Source of the DNA: Thioglobus_B sp964558405
GTDB taxonomy: Bacteria > Pseudomonadota > Gammaproteobacteria > PS1 > Pseudothioglobaceae
Assembly (NCBI GenBank): GCA_964558405.1
Contig: CAZLDG010000004.1
Location: 1-55,611 of the forward strand
Direction: 5' to 3'
DNA length: 55,611 nucleotides
Shown: positions 26,038-35,560 of the stretch, in pieces
Layout: each line of letters opens with the position of its first letter
How positions within the stretch are numbered: position 1 is the stretch's first letter
The notes under the pieces: generated by a model
Told to the model about the DNA's origin: nothing
The model's input: the letters and a program-made list of their open reading frames with translations, nothing else
The model's database searches: none
Made by a program: the position numbers and the translations under genes

Positions 26038-26131
26038 AATACAGGCAATTGAATCATCGTTGACCGTATATTATAATAAACAATATGGTTTAAAATGAGA
26101 CGTTATTAAGCACTATGTCGATGCAGACAAG

Positions 26132-26398
26132 TTAGTCTGTATAGTGTTTAATGTAGACAACTTTGCCATTTTTAAGCACCTGAACCAACTGACAAGCACC
26201 TTTAAGGCGACGATATTCCAGCTGCTTAATTAGGTGCAAACAATGTGATTTGCTAGCGCATCTCAGTGAGCCACTAGAGCCCATACCATCATTTTTATAC
26301 AAAACCAAGGTATAGGGTTGCGCTTTAGCGCCCGTAGACAATAGCAAGATTAGCGCAGATAACAGTCCGGCAACGAATTGAAATTTGTAACTCTTCAT
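26132..26398 (-). CDS. Small secreted hypothetical protein
   Basis: 88 aa. Sec signal peptide (MKSYKFQFVAGLLSALILLLSTGAKA). The mature ~60 residues have three Cys, and the sequence is otherwise unrecognised. I chose the ATG at 26398, with GGTGG about 10 bp ahead, over the upstream TTG at 26407. Confidence 0.55.
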   Translation of the reverse strand: MKSYKFQFVAGLLSALILLLSTGAKAQPYTLVLYKNDGMGSSGSLRCASKSHCLHLIKQLEYRRLKGACQLVQVLKNGKVVYIKHYTD

Positions 26399-26682
26399 AG
26401 GAATCAAACCACCAAAATAAATTTGAGTATGCTCTGTTTCAGCCCCAAATCTAACCTGTCTAGTTAGACATAACAGCAGCGGTTAATTAATTGTCGCCTA
26501 CTTATCTCAATCGTTTGGCGAGCACTTATCCAGACTGCCAGATTAGCAGCAGTCTTCTCTAAATATTATAACATCATTATATTATAATATAGAAAAGAAA
26601 CCAGGGTTTGTTATGCGGGATTCCAACCCTATTGTGCTGGCTTTTATCTATAATAAAATCATCTAAACAGCGAAAGATCATT

Positions 26683-27093
26683 ATGCAAAAACACATTGTT
26701 TCAACTGACGCAGCTCCACAAGCCATTGGTACCTATTCTCAAGCTGTTGGCGTTGCAGGCGGTTCAACCATTTACCTCTCTGGCCAGATTCCCTTAATCC
26801 CCGAAACCATGGAAATGGTGGATGGTGATATTTCTGAGCAAATCAACCAAGTGTTTAAAAACCTAAGTGCGGTCTGTTCGGCAGCTGGTGGCAGCCTTAA
26901 TAGCATTGTCAAACTCAACATCTATCTAACCGATTTAAGTCATTTCCCAGTGGTTAATGAGATTATGGCCACTTATTTTGACCAACCCTATCCAGCACGT
27001 GCAGCTGTGGGTATTAATGAATTACCCAAAGGCGCCCTGGTGGAGATGGATGGGGTGATGGTGATTGAATCATCTAACAACTACAGCTACTAG
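26683..27093 (+). CDS. ridA: RidA-family enamine/imine deaminase
   Basis: 136 aa. Hydrolyses reactive enamine/imine intermediates (from threonine dehydratase) to protect PLP enzymes. Family motifs: GTYSQAV near the N-terminus, LSGQIPL, VEMDGV and the catalytic Arg in YPARAAVGI. The ATG at 26683 gives the usual family length; the 25-residue in-frame extension to 26608 is not family-like. It stands alone 27 bp before recG. Confidence 0.93.
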   Translation: MQKHIVSTDAAPQAIGTYSQAVGVAGGSTIYLSGQIPLIPETMEMVDGDISEQINQVFKNLSAVCSAAGGSLNSIVKLNIYLTDLSHFPVVNEIMATYFDQPYPARAAVGINELPKGALVEMDGVMVIESSNNYSY

Positions 27094-27120
27094 CATCGAG
27101 CGCATCTCTGGGTTTTGTCT

Positions 27121-29187
27121 ATGCTAACGTTGCACGACCCAATTATTGCGCTAGAAGGACTGGGTTCAAAAACACAGCAAAAGCTCAATAATATTGGCAT
27201 TTTCAATTTGGAACATTTGTTGTTTCATCTGCCACACCGCTATCAAAACAAAACCCATTTCACTCCGCTTAATCAAGCACAAGTGGGTGATGAGACGCTG
27301 GTTGAACTACAAATCGAACGCGTTGAATCTGTCGCCACTCGACAACCTCAGCTCCTGGTACATCTACTGGATCAGCAAAACCGCCCGTTACTATTGCGCT
27401 TTTTTCAATTTAATCAATATCAAAAACAAGGCTTTGTACGTGGTGATTTAATTCAGTGTTTTGGTGAGATTAAGATTGGTAGAGAAGGCTTAGAGATGCA
27501 TCATCCAGAGTATCGCCTGATTTCCAAAGGCCAATCCAGCCTGATTGAACCCACCCTAACACCAGTTTATCCCCTAACCGCAGGCGTGCACCAAGCACAG
27601 CTCAAAAAATGGATTGCCCAAACCTTGGAGGTGCTAAAAAATACACCAATACCTGATGTACTTCACGGCATTATTGGCACCGATACGCCCAATATTCAAC
27701 AAGCACTGATAACACTACATCATCCAAGTATCGATGAAGATGTCCACAAAATCAAGAATTTTGATCACATTTGTCAACAAAGACTCATTATAGAAGAACT
27801 GTGTGCTCAACAACTTAGCCTCTTGCAATTGAAAAAATCACGTCAGCAACAAAGAGGCTACACGTTTAAACAAACACAGCGGCTAAGCACACAATTACTG
27901 AACCAATTAAGCTTTGATTTAACCTCAGCCCAACAACGCGTCATTGGTGAGATTTCTCAAGATCTGCAATCAGGACAACCCATGCACCGACTCCTACAAG
28001 GCGACGTCGGATCGGGTAAGACCATTGTGGCTGTATTTGCTGCCTTGCAAGCCATTGAAAATCAATATCAAGTGGCCATTATGGCGCCCACAGAGATTTT
28101 GGCTGAACAACATCAACTGAGTTTTACGCAATACCTAAAACCTTTGGGTATTCAGGTGGCATTCTTATCAGGTTCACAAAACACCCAACAACGCAGCGAG
28201 CAGCTAGAGAGTATTCGCTCAGGCGCTGCCCAAGTGATTATTGGTACGCACGCGTTATTCCAAGCGCAAGTAGAATTTAACAACTTAGGTTTGGTGATTG
28301 TTGATGAGCAGCATAAGTTTGGTGTACACCAGCGTCTATCCTTAACCCAAAAAGCCAAAAACACGCCGCACCAATTGGTGATGACTGCCACGCCGATTCC
28401 GCGCTCTTTGACCATGAGTGCTTATGCCGATTTAGATACTTCTATTATTGATGAACTACCCCCGGGTAGAAAACCGACCACCACCGTTGCCTTGACAAAC
28501 ACTCGTCGAGACGAAGTCATTGGAAAAATCACCCAAGTTTGCCAACAAGGTCGGCAAATTTATTGGGTTTGCACACTGATTGATGAGAGCGAAGCACTAC
28601 GCGCGGAATCGGCCACACAAACGCTAGAATATTTACAAACCCATCTACCAACGCTTAATATTGTACTAATTCACGGCAAAATGCATAAGAATGAGAAACA
28701 TCAGTTGATGCAACAATTTAGCGCTGGAGAGATTGATGTCTTGGTAGCTACCACCGTGATTGAAGTCGGGGTTAATGTGCCCAACGCCTCGCTGATGGTG
28801 ATTGAAAATGCAGAGCGATTGGGTCTGGCGCAACTGCACCAATTGCGCGGTCGCGTTGGTCGTGCCCAAGACGAAAGCGTGTGTATTTTGCTCTATCAAG
28901 CCCCACTGAGTGAAACTTCCATTGCCAGGCTGGATATTTTGCGCCAAACCAATGATGGTTTTGCCATTGCCAATAAAGATTTAGAACTGCGAGGTCCAGG
29001 TGAGATTTTAGGTACACAGCAAACCGGTATTAGTCAGATGAAAATTGCCAATATCGTGCGCGATGCTCACCTGCTCAAGCAAGTAAGGTTTTACACCGAA
29101 CAATTACTAACATTAGACCCAGAGGTGCAAAACACCCTGATTGAGCGCTGGATTACCAACGAACAAACACAGTATGCCAATACCTAA
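27121..29187 (+). CDS. recG: ATP-dependent DNA helicase RecG
   Basis: 689 aa. Remodels stalled replication forks and branched DNA. It has an N-terminal wedge/OB domain, Walker A GDVGSGKT, the DEQH box (VDEQHKFG), TATPIPR, and helicase motif VI as QLRGRVGRA. The ATG at 27121 is preferred to a TTG two codons upstream. First of a recG-ubiC-cmoA run. Confidence 0.97.
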   Translation: MLTLHDPIIALEGLGSKTQQKLNNIGIFNLEHLLFHLPHRYQNKTHFTPLNQAQVGDETLVELQIERVESVATRQPQLLVHLLDQQNRPLLLRFFQFNQYQKQGFVRGDLIQCFGEIKIGREGLEMHHPEYRLISKGQSSLIEPTLTPVYPLTAGVHQAQLKKWIAQTLEVLKNTPIPDVLHGIIGTDTPNIQQALITLHHPSIDEDVHKIKNFDHICQQRLIIEELCAQQLSLLQLKKSRQQQRGYTFKQTQRLSTQLLNQLSFDLTSAQQRVIGEISQDLQSGQPMHRLLQGDVGSGKTIVAVFAALQAIENQYQVAIMAPTEILAEQHQLSFTQYLKPLGIQVAFLSGSQNTQQRSEQLESIRSGAAQVIIGTHALFQAQVEFNNLGLVIVDEQHKFGVHQRLSLTQKAKNTPHQLVMTATPIPRSLTMSAYADLDTSIIDELPPGRKPTTTVALTNTRRDEVIGKITQVCQQGRQIYWVCTLIDESEALRAESATQTLEYLQTHLPTLNIVLIHGKMHKNEKHQLMQQFSAGEIDVLVATTVIEVGVNVPNASLMVIENAERLGLAQLHQLRGRVGRAQDESVCILLYQAPLSETSIARLDILRQTNDGFAIANKDLELRGPGEILGTQQTGISQMKIANIVRDAHLLKQVRFYTEQLLTLDPEVQNTLIERWITNEQTQYANT

Positions 29188-29213
29188 AACCAGGCTTGCA
29201 GTAAAATAAGCCT

Positions 29214-29684
29214 ATGATTGATATTCAAGCACTGAATTGGCAAACTCTAACCCCGGAGATGCAGATCCCAACCACAGTTGCCAATTGGCTAATCGATACC
29301 AAATCTTTAACCGCTAAACTCAAAGATAAGTATGCAGACTTTACTGTTAAGGTTATCAGTCAAGCGTCACAATCGCCTTATACACATGAGCAAGCCTTAC
29401 TTGGCGAGGTGAAAACCGTGGTGGTGCGTGAGGTAGAGTTAACCGGCAACCAGCAAGTAGTGGTGTTTGCCCGTTCTGTGATTCCGCAAACAGCGGATAC
29501 CCAATCTTTACTGGAAATTGGCTCTAAGCCTTTGGGAGAAGTGCTCTTTAATGACCCTAGTATCATCCGAGGAACACTGCAAATTACACAAGCCAACGGC
29601 ATTTGGGGTAGGCGCTCAACCTTTGTCATTGGTGATACGCCTATTTTGGTTAGTGAGTTTTTTCTTGAGAGTTTGTATGCGTGA
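29214..29684 (+). CDS. ubiC: Chorismate-pyruvate lyase
   Basis: 156 aa. Converts chorismate to 4-hydroxybenzoate, the first step of ubiquinone synthesis. Recognisable by REVELTGNQQVVVFARSVIP, GSKPLGEVLF and the C-terminal WGRRSTF segment with conserved Arg and Glu (SEFFL). Its final codons overlap the cmoA start by 8 bp. A quinone pathway here fits an aerobic respirer. Confidence 0.93.
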   Translation: MIDIQALNWQTLTPEMQIPTTVANWLIDTKSLTAKLKDKYADFTVKVISQASQSPYTHEQALLGEVKTVVVREVELTGNQQVVVFARSVIPQTADTQSLLEIGSKPLGEVLFNDPSIIRGTLQITQANGIWGRRSTFVIGDTPILVSEFFLESLYA

Positions 29685-30390
29685 TCAAATCTTCTCTGGT
29701 GCAAATGATTTGGTGGACTTTACCTTTGATGCCAAGGTAGCACATGTGTTCGATGATATGGTCAGGCGTTCAGTACCGGGTTATCAATCGATGATTGAGA
29801 TGCTGGGACTGATGAGTAGAATTTACGCGCAAGACAAAAGCAACTATTATGATTTAGGCGCCTCAACTGGTGCGGCTGCAATCGCCCTTGGAGTCAACAA
29901 TCCCCATCCACATAATCGCATTATTGCAATTGATAATTCCAGTGAGATGAGTAAAAAATGCCAGGAAAATCTTGAGGGAAAAATCAGTAATTTTGCAGTT
30001 ATTTGTGCCGATATAAAGGATATAAAGATCGAAAATGCTTCTATCGTCATACTCAACCTTACCCTACAATTTATCGATCCAGCTCAGCGACAAGCCTTAA
30101 TTAACAAAATCTATCAAGGCCTAAATCCGGGTGGTGCACTGATTGTCTCGGAAAAAATTCATTTTAACAATCCGCAGCAACAAGCGCAGATGACGCAATT
30201 GCACCTAGACTTTAAGCGTGCCAATGGCTACAGCGAACTAGAGATTGCTGCCAAGCGCCAATCGATTGAAAATGTGCTGATTACTGACAGTAAACAACAG
30301 CACTTTGAACGCTTTGAAAAAGCAGGATTCTCCCAGAGTCACTGCCACTTTCAATGTCTTAACTTCGCATCATTTTTAGCGGTAAAATAA
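29677..30390 (+). CDS. cmoA: Carboxy-S-adenosyl-L-methionine synthase
   Basis: 237 aa from the ATG at 29677, which overlaps ubiC; a 53-residue in-frame extension exists but reads through ubiC. Makes carboxy-SAM for wobble uridine modification with CmoB. The Rossmann motif is YDLGASTGAAA (DLGxSxG, residues 58-68), and IFSGANDLVDFTFDAKVAHVFDDMV is the family N-terminus. cmoB is not in the window. Confidence 0.92.
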   Translation: MRDQIFSGANDLVDFTFDAKVAHVFDDMVRRSVPGYQSMIEMLGLMSRIYAQDKSNYYDLGASTGAAAIALGVNNPHPHNRIIAIDNSSEMSKKCQENLEGKISNFAVICADIKDIKIENASIVILNLTLQFIDPAQRQALINKIYQGLNPGGALIVSEKIHFNNPQQQAQMTQLHLDFKRANGYSELEIAAKRQSIENVLITDSKQQHFERFEKAGFSQSHCHFQCLNFASFLAVK

Positions 30391-30397
30391 GCCCGAT

Positions 30398-30982
30398 ATG
30401 TTGCTAATGATAGACAATTACGATTCATTTACCTATAACTTGGTGCAGTACTTTGGCGAGTTAGGACAAGAGGTGGTAGTCTATCGTAACGATGAAATTA
30501 GCCTGGAGCAAATCGAGCAGTTGGCACCAGAATATTTGGTGATCTCACCCGGGCCTTGTACCCCGAATGAGGCTGGTATTTCCATTGACGCCATCAAGTA
30601 TTTCGCCGGTAAGATTCCGATGTTAGGTGTGTGCCTCGGCTTTCAATCCATGGTGCAAGCTTTTGGCGGCAATGTCGTTGGTGCTAAAGAGATTATGCAC
30701 GGCAAAATCTCCAAAGTACACCACACCGGCAAAGGCGTTTTTAACACTTTAAATAATCCACTAGACGCAACGCGTTATCACTCTCTAGTAGCCGAACAAT
30801 CCTCATTGCCCGATTGTTTTGAGATAACCGCCTGGACACAAAACCAAGATCAGAGCATTGATGAAATTATGGGCATACGCCATAGGGAATTCGCCTTGGA
30901 AGGCGTGCAATTTCATCCCGAATCCATCCTGACCGAACAAGGCCATGAGATGTTAGACAATTTTCTTAAGGATAAATCATGA
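30398..30982 (+). CDS. pabA: Aminodeoxychorismate/anthranilate synthase glutamine amidotransferase subunit
   Basis: 194 aa class I glutamine amidotransferase. Cys79 in GVCLGFQ and the His/Glu pair in FHPESILTEQG are visible. It releases ammonia for the partner synthase (PabB or TrpE), which is not adjacent. PabA and TrpG cannot be told apart from sequence alone here. It overlaps the rhodanese gene by 4 bp (ATGA). Confidence 0.85.
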   Translation: MLLMIDNYDSFTYNLVQYFGELGQEVVVYRNDEISLEQIEQLAPEYLVISPGPCTPNEAGISIDAIKYFAGKIPMLGVCLGFQSMVQAFGGNVVGAKEIMHGKISKVHHTGKGVFNTLNNPLDATRYHSLVAEQSSLPDCFEITAWTQNQDQSIDEIMGIRHREFALEGVQFHPESILTEQGHEMLDNFLKDKS

Positions 30983-31404
30983 ACGAATTTATTAGTTTTT
31001 TATTTGCTGATGAGCAAATCTTTACCACTTCAACCCTATTTTTACTGATCGTACTGCTGATTGCCAATTTTGTGGCTGATAAATATCGCAAATACGAAAT
31101 CATTGATCCTAAAGGTGCGATTGATTTAATGGATGACAAAGATAATCTAATCATCTTAGATGTGCGTGAGAAAAAAGAACGCAAACACGGCTATATTGAC
31201 GGTGATAAGCATATCCCTTTATCCAGCGTTAAAGATAAATTAGGCTCATTAGATGCCAATAAAAAAGTTTTGGTATATTGCCGATCCGGTTCTCGTTCTG
31301 GCCATATTGCCGGCTTATTAACCCGCAACGGCTTCGAGCACGTATACAATCTTAAAGGCGGTATCACCGCTTGGCGACGCGCCAAACTGCCGATTAAAAC
31401 TTAA
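30979..31404 (+). CDS. Membrane-anchored rhodanese-like protein (YibN family)
   Basis: 141 aa. An N-terminal transmembrane helix (16-34) anchors a single rhodanese domain with the active-site Cys101 in YCRSGSRSGHI. It precedes grxC and gpsA as in the enteric yibN-grxC-secB-gpsA cluster, but secB is missing here: grxC leads straight into gpsA. The sulfur-transfer activity is probably general. Confidence 0.87.
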   Translation: MNEFISFLFADEQIFTTSTLFLLIVLLIANFVADKYRKYEIIDPKGAIDLMDDKDNLIILDVREKKERKHGYIDGDKHIPLSSVKDKLGSLDANKKVLVYCRSGSRSGHIAGLLTRNGFEHVYNLKGGITAWRRAKLPIKT

Positions 31405-31418
31405 AAAGGAGCGCTCTT

Positions 31419-31670
31419 ATGAAAAAAAATATCATTTATTGTTCAGATGCTTGTCCTTTTTGCCAAAGAGCTTATGCACTACTGGAAAAACGTGGCATCC
31501 CTTTTTCAAAACGCTATGTGAAAAGCCAAAATGATTGGGATGAAGTCATGGAGAAAACCGGTCGCTCAACCGTACCACAAGTGTTTATCAACGGTGTACA
31601 CATTGGTGGTTTTGATGATTTATCAGCAGCGGATCAATCCGGCAAGCTGGATTCGGTTTTAAATGGCTAA
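31419..31670 (+). CDS. grxC: Glutaredoxin 3
   Basis: 83 aa, dithiol glutaredoxin with active site CPFC (Cys12/Cys15), TVPQVFINGVHIGGFDDL and the cis-Pro. Reduces protein disulfides with glutathione. Ribosome-binding AAGGAG lies just before the ATG. Overlaps gpsA by 8 bp. Confidence 0.95.
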   Translation: MKKNIIYCSDACPFCQRAYALLEKRGIPFSKRYVKSQNDWDEVMEKTGRSTVPQVFINGVHIGGFDDLSAADQSGKLDSVLNG

Positions 31671-32640
31671 CACGCTCGCTATTATCGGTGCAGGCGCTTG
31701 GGGTAGCGCGCTGGCCATTGCGCTTAGTGATAAATTTGACACCCTTTATCTCTACGCACATACGCAGCAAGAAGCCAAACAACTTCAGCCACAGCACCCT
31801 GCGCTACCAACCCCCTATCCATCCAATATTAGCATTCAAAGTGATTTATCCAATCTGGATCAAGTCAACGACATTTTAATTGCTGTGCCCAGTTATGGCT
31901 TTGCCGACACCTTAGAGGCACTTAAGCCGCTACTACAAGATCAACATCAACTCGCCTGGGTTACCAAGGGCTTTGACACCAAGTCCAACAGCTTTTTACA
32001 TGAAAGCTTCGAGCGCATCTTAACGGACAAAAAAGCCTGCGTTATCTCTGGCCCAAGTTTTGCCTTTGAAGTGGCTGACAACAAACCGACTGCCTTGGTG
32101 GTTGGCTCAACCGATGCCAATACACGTCAGCATTTTGCTCAACTAATGCAAACCCAGTATCTGCGTGCTTATACCAATGCCGATATCATCGGTGTAGAGA
32201 TTGGCGGATCGGTTAAAAATATTCTAGCCATTGCTGCCGGCATTGCTGCTGGCTTGGGCTTTGGCGCTAACACACAGGCCGCACTGATTACCCGAGGCTT
32301 GGCAGAAATGACACGTCTAGGCACAGCACTGGGTGCACAAGAATCCACTTTTGTAGGTCTGTCAGGTTTGGGAGATTTGGCACTGACTTGTTCAGATGAC
32401 CTTTCTAGAAACCGTCGCTTTGGTAAAGAGCTGGCCAACAACCACTCGGTAGCACAAGCCTTAGAGAATGTCGGCGCTACTGTTGAAGGTCTCAACACCT
32501 TAGAGCTGGTACTCTCCATTGCCAAACAACACCAAGTCGAGATGCCCATTTGTGAACAAGTTTGGCGTGTTACTCAAGGCGAAGTCAGCCCGACACAGGC
32601 CGTACAACAACTCATGTCCAGAGAACAAACGGGCGAATGA
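31663..32640 (+). CDS. gpsA: Glycerol-3-phosphate dehydrogenase [NAD(P)+]
   Basis: 325 aa. Reduces dihydroxyacetone phosphate to sn-glycerol-3-phosphate for phospholipid synthesis. Nucleotide motif GAGAWGSALA at the N-terminus, KGFD, GPSFA and catalytic Lys in GGSVKNILAIAAG. Overlaps grxC; the next gene begins in an ATGA overlap. Confidence 0.96.
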   Translation: MANTLAIIGAGAWGSALAIALSDKFDTLYLYAHTQQEAKQLQPQHPALPTPYPSNISIQSDLSNLDQVNDILIAVPSYGFADTLEALKPLLQDQHQLAWVTKGFDTKSNSFLHESFERILTDKKACVISGPSFAFEVADNKPTALVVGSTDANTRQHFAQLMQTQYLRAYTNADIIGVEIGGSVKNILAIAAGIAAGLGFGANTQAALITRGLAEMTRLGTALGAQESTFVGLSGLGDLALTCSDDLSRNRRFGKELANNHSVAQALENVGATVEGLNTLELVLSIAKQHQVEMPICEQVWRVTQGEVSPTQAVQQLMSREQTGE

Positions 32641-33164
32641 TTATTGAACTGTTGCGCCACGGCGAGCCTGTTGGTGGGCGCCGTTATCGCGGCAACCAAG
32701 ACGACCCCTTAAGCGAAAAAGGCTGGCAACAAATGTTAGACTCTACCCAAGGAAAATCTTGGGATTATATTGCCAGTTCATCCTTATCTAGATGCAGCGC
32801 CTTTGCTCAACACCTATCTGATACGCAAAACATACCGCTGGTAGTATTTGATGAGTTAATCGAATTGGGCTTTGGTGCCTGGCAAGGTAAAACGGCCACC
32901 GAGATTGGTCAGCACCGGGTTGACAGATTTAAATCTGATCCACTGAAGCACCAGCCTGAAGGCGGGGAAAACCTGGTGGATTTTCAAGCGCGCGTACTCT
33001 CTGCCTTTGATGAAATCATTCAAAATAATGCCAATAAAACCATTTTAATCGTGGCTCATGCTGGTGTGATTCGGGTTATTAAATCACATTTACACAATCT
33101 AGCCCTAGAGAAAATGTTTACAATAGAAGTCAAATCTGCTGCTTGTGAACGTTTTGAAATCTAG
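32637..33164 (+). CDS. Histidine phosphatase family protein (phosphoglycerate-mutase-like)
   Basis: 175 aa from the ATG at 32637 (ATGA overlap with gpsA). Catalytic RHG in LLRHGEP, acceptor-side Arg and the second His in AHAGVIR place it in the histidine phosphatase superfamily. Substrate unknown; CobC-like alpha-ribazole phosphatase is one option, but no cobalamin genes are near. Confidence 0.82.
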   Translation: MIIELLRHGEPVGGRRYRGNQDDPLSEKGWQQMLDSTQGKSWDYIASSSLSRCSAFAQHLSDTQNIPLVVFDELIELGFGAWQGKTATEIGQHRVDRFKSDPLKHQPEGGENLVDFQARVLSAFDEIIQNNANKTILIVAHAGVIRVIKSHLHNLALEKMFTIEVKSAACERFEI

Positions 33165-33858
33165 ACTATTTGCTCTCTTATTACTACTTAACAGCCCCTG
33201 GGTTGGCGCGGTAGAGTTTTGGTCGTTGGGTGCCTTATTCGAGACAAAAAAGGTGCCAGATTTTGAAGCCATACAGGACTCAGGCGCAAGAAAAGCGGCC
33301 TTTTTTAATTACCTAGCGCCAAAGATCAACCAGCAAAATAACAAAATCTTGCAACTAAGACGCGCCATCCAAAACCATCAATTGGATGCAGATGCGCTGG
33401 AAAAACTCTATCGCTACTATCGTGTTAATCTTGGCAATCAAATGGGTTTATTAAATAAATTAGATATCGTCCCAGCCTCACTGGTCTTAGCCCAAGCTGC
33501 TTACGAGTCCAATTGGGGGCGCTCACGCTTTGCCAAACGTTATCACAACTTTTTTGGACTTTGGTGTTTTACCAAGGGTTGTGGCGTGGTGCCCAAAAGG
33601 CGCGACGTGGGTGCCACACACGAGGTAGCAAAGTTTGCCTCGGTCGATAAGGGTATTGCCTATTATCTGCGCTCTATCAACCGCAACCGTGCCTACCAAA
33701 CCTTAAGAGCAATTCGCAAACACAAACGTGAAAATCACCTACCTATTAGCGGCATAGCACTGGCTGAGGGTTTGGCGGACTATGCAGCGATTGGTTATGA
33801 CTATGTGGAAACGGTGCAACAAATTATTCGCTATAACCAATTAGAGCGCTACGATTAA
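33145..33858 (+). CDS. bax: Bax-like glucosaminidase domain protein
   Basis: 237 aa with a signal peptide, probably periplasmic or envelope-associated. The C-terminal half is the glucosaminidase-like domain: LVLAQAAYESNWGRSRFAKRYHNFFGLWC with the catalytic Glu, then YAAIGYDYVETVQ. Family of E. coli Bax (peptidoglycan hydrolase-like). Start GTG at 33145 overlaps the upstream gene by 20 bp; a TTG at 33154 is possible. Confidence 0.85.
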   Translation: MNVLKSRLFALLLLLNSPWVGAVEFWSLGALFETKKVPDFEAIQDSGARKAAFFNYLAPKINQQNNKILQLRRAIQNHQLDADALEKLYRYYRVNLGNQMGLLNKLDIVPASLVLAQAAYESNWGRSRFAKRYHNFFGLWCFTKGCGVVPKRRDVGATHEVAKFASVDKGIAYYLRSINRNRAYQTLRAIRKHKRENHLPISGIALAEGLADYAAIGYDYVETVQQIIRYNQLERYD

Positions 33859-33876
33859 GTACAAAAGCCCAATAAC

Positions 33877-33904
33877 AAAAAACCCGGCTTCTGCCGGGTT
33901 TTTT
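33877..33904. terminator. Bidirectional terminator between bax and rpsI
   Basis: Stem AACCCGGC/GCCGGGTT with a 4-nt loop and A-run/T-run flanks (33877-33904) lies between convergent bax and rpsI. Confidence 0.9.
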
Positions 33905-33924
33905 GATAAATCTTGAAAAGTGAA

Positions 33925-34320
33925 TTAACGCTTTGAGTACTGCTCGCTCTTACGTGCCTTCTTACGGCCCACTTTCTTACGCTCAACAATACGCGCATCA
34001 CGAGTCACGAAACCTGCTTTACGTAGATCACCTCTAAACTCATTGTCATATTCCATTAGCGCACGGGTTACACCTAGACGAATCGCACCCGCCTGACCTG
34101 TGTCACCACCACCTTTAACCATAATGTTAAAGTCAAACTTATCGCGCATCTCAACCGTGTCTAGTGGCTGGTTGATAATCATTGCCGCTGTCTCACGACC
34201 GAAATATTCACCCATTGGGCGCTTGTTAACCGTGAACTGGCCAGAGCCTTTAGTCATATATACACGAGCAACTGAAGTTTTTCTTCTGCCTGTTGCGTAG
34301 TAAGTTTCTGTGTTTGCCAT
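33925..34320 (-). CDS. rpsI: 30S ribosomal protein S9
   Basis: 131 aa, full length. YYATGRRKTSVARVYMTKGSG and the C-terminal KKARKSEQYSKR tail, which reaches the P-site tRNA, identify it. Follows rplM by 11 bp. Confidence 0.98.
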   Translation of the reverse strand: MANTETYYATGRRKTSVARVYMTKGSGQFTVNKRPMGEYFGRETAAMIINQPLDTVEMRDKFDFNIMVKGGGDTGQAGAIRLGVTRALMEYDNEFRGDLRKAGFVTRDARIVERKKVGRKKARKSEQYSKR

Positions 34321-34331
34321 AATTATTTACC

Positions 34332-34760
34332 TTAAATATCTAAAACTTGCGGCTGTTGTGCACCATGTGTGTGCTCAGGACCTGCAAATACTTTTAATTT
34401 TCTAAACATGTCGCGACCTAGAGGACCTTTTGGCAACATACCTTTAACCGCCTTATTGATAACCTCTTCTGGTTTCTTAGCTTGTAAGTCTTTAAAAGCA
34501 ACTGACTTTAGGTTACCTACATAGCCTGTATGGTGGTGGTACATTTTGTCGTTAAACTTATTACCCGTTACTTTTACTTTCTCGGCATTAACGATCACGA
34601 TGTAATCACCTGTGTCTGTGTGCGGTGTGTATTCTGCTTTATGCTTACCACGAAGACGAGAGGCAACTTCTGTTGCTAGACGACCTAGTGTCTTGCCATC
34701 GGCATCTACCAATAACCAATCTCTTTTCACTTCATGTGCTTTAGCGCTAAATGTTTTCAT
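34332..34760 (-). CDS. rplM: 50S ribosomal protein L13
   Basis: 142 aa, full length. LLVDADGKTLGRLATEVASRLRGKHK and the C-terminal QQPQVLDI identify L13. First gene of the rplM-rpsI operon. Confidence 0.98.
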   Translation of the reverse strand: MKTFSAKAHEVKRDWLLVDADGKTLGRLATEVASRLRGKHKAEYTPHTDTGDYIVIVNAEKVKVTGNKFNDKMYHHHTGYVGNLKSVAFKDLQAKKPEEVINKAVKGMLPKGPLGRDMFRKLKVFAGPEHTHGAQQPQVLDI

Positions 34761-34798
34761 AGTAATCTGAATCTATCTTTCGTAAGAACAAACGAAGT

Positions 34799-34827
34799 AT
34801 TATAGTCATTTTTTGCCAAAAATGAAA
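34799..34827 (-). promoter_or_regulatory. Probable promoter of rplM-rpsI
   Basis: On the minus strand TATAAT (34799-34804) lies 17 bp from TTTCAT (34822-34827), about 39 bp upstream of the rplM ATG. Confidence 0.65.
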
Positions 34828-34885
34828 GACAATATTCAAAAAAAATTATGAAAAGAATCCGTCAAAATCCATTACCATTTAGCCA

Positions 34886-35560
34886 ATGATCAATTCCCAT
34901 GCACATATCGATTTTGAAAGCCTGATGCCCGTAGCTGAAAATGCCGTGGTTATCGTCCCCAGCGTCGGGCGCTCTAATTGGCAAAACGTACAGATGTATC
35001 CCTATTTTGCTTTGGGTATTCACCCCTGGCTGGTTGAGCATCATCACGTGCAAGATTTGGAACATTTAGAACATCTGATTAAATGCAGCAATCCTATTGC
35101 TATTGGTGAATGCGGCTTGGATTATCACAAAGAGATTGATAAACAAACGCAACTGCTATTTTTTACTGCGCAACTAGACTTGGCGCAAAAATACAACCTT
35201 CCCGTGGTGATTCACGCGGTTAAATCCACCGAAGATGTGATTTTTCTGCTGAAAAAATACCCAAAATTACGCGGCGAGATCCATGGGTTTTCGGGTTCAC
35301 TGGAACAGGCAGAAGTGTTAATCTCTATGGGTTTTTACTTGGGTTTTGGCTTGCAAGCGCTAAACCCTAAAGCCAAGAAACTAAGAAACATAGTGACGCA
35401 AATCCCACTGGAGTCCCTACTACTAGAGACTGATGATGCGCCCAACCCAAATGAGTTGATCTCAGTCGCCAGAGAAATTGCCGATCTTCGACAAATACCA
35501 CTGGAAAAACTCTCTGTGCAATGTGATAATAACGCCATTAGATTATTTGGACTCAATTAG
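34886..35560 (+). CDS. TatD-family metal-dependent hydrolase (DNase-like)
   Basis: 224 aa. TatD-type amidohydrolase fold: HAHID (His5, His7) at the N-terminus, GECGLDYH with metal-binding Glu, VIHAVKS and the final ETDDAP aspartate. Substrate not fixed, nuclease or related phosphodiesterase. It ends in a 1-bp overlap with tcdA. The N-terminus lacks the usual 'MFDTH' spacing; YjjV-like is possible. Confidence 0.85.
   Translation: MINSHAHIDFESLMPVAENAVVIVPSVGRSNWQNVQMYPYFALGIHPWLVEHHHVQDLEHLEHLIKCSNPIAIGECGLDYHKEIDKQTQLLFFTAQLDLAQKYNLPVVIHAVKSTEDVIFLLKKYPKLRGEIHGFSGSLEQAEVLISMGFYLGFGLQALNPKAKKLRNIVTQIPLESLLLETDDAPNPNELISVAREIADLRQIPLEKLSVQCDNNAIRLFGLN

Noticed and set aside
29518..30390. A longer cmoA starting at 29518
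   Set aside because: The extra 53 residues are an in-frame reading of ubiC; the ATG at 29677 matches the family N-terminus.
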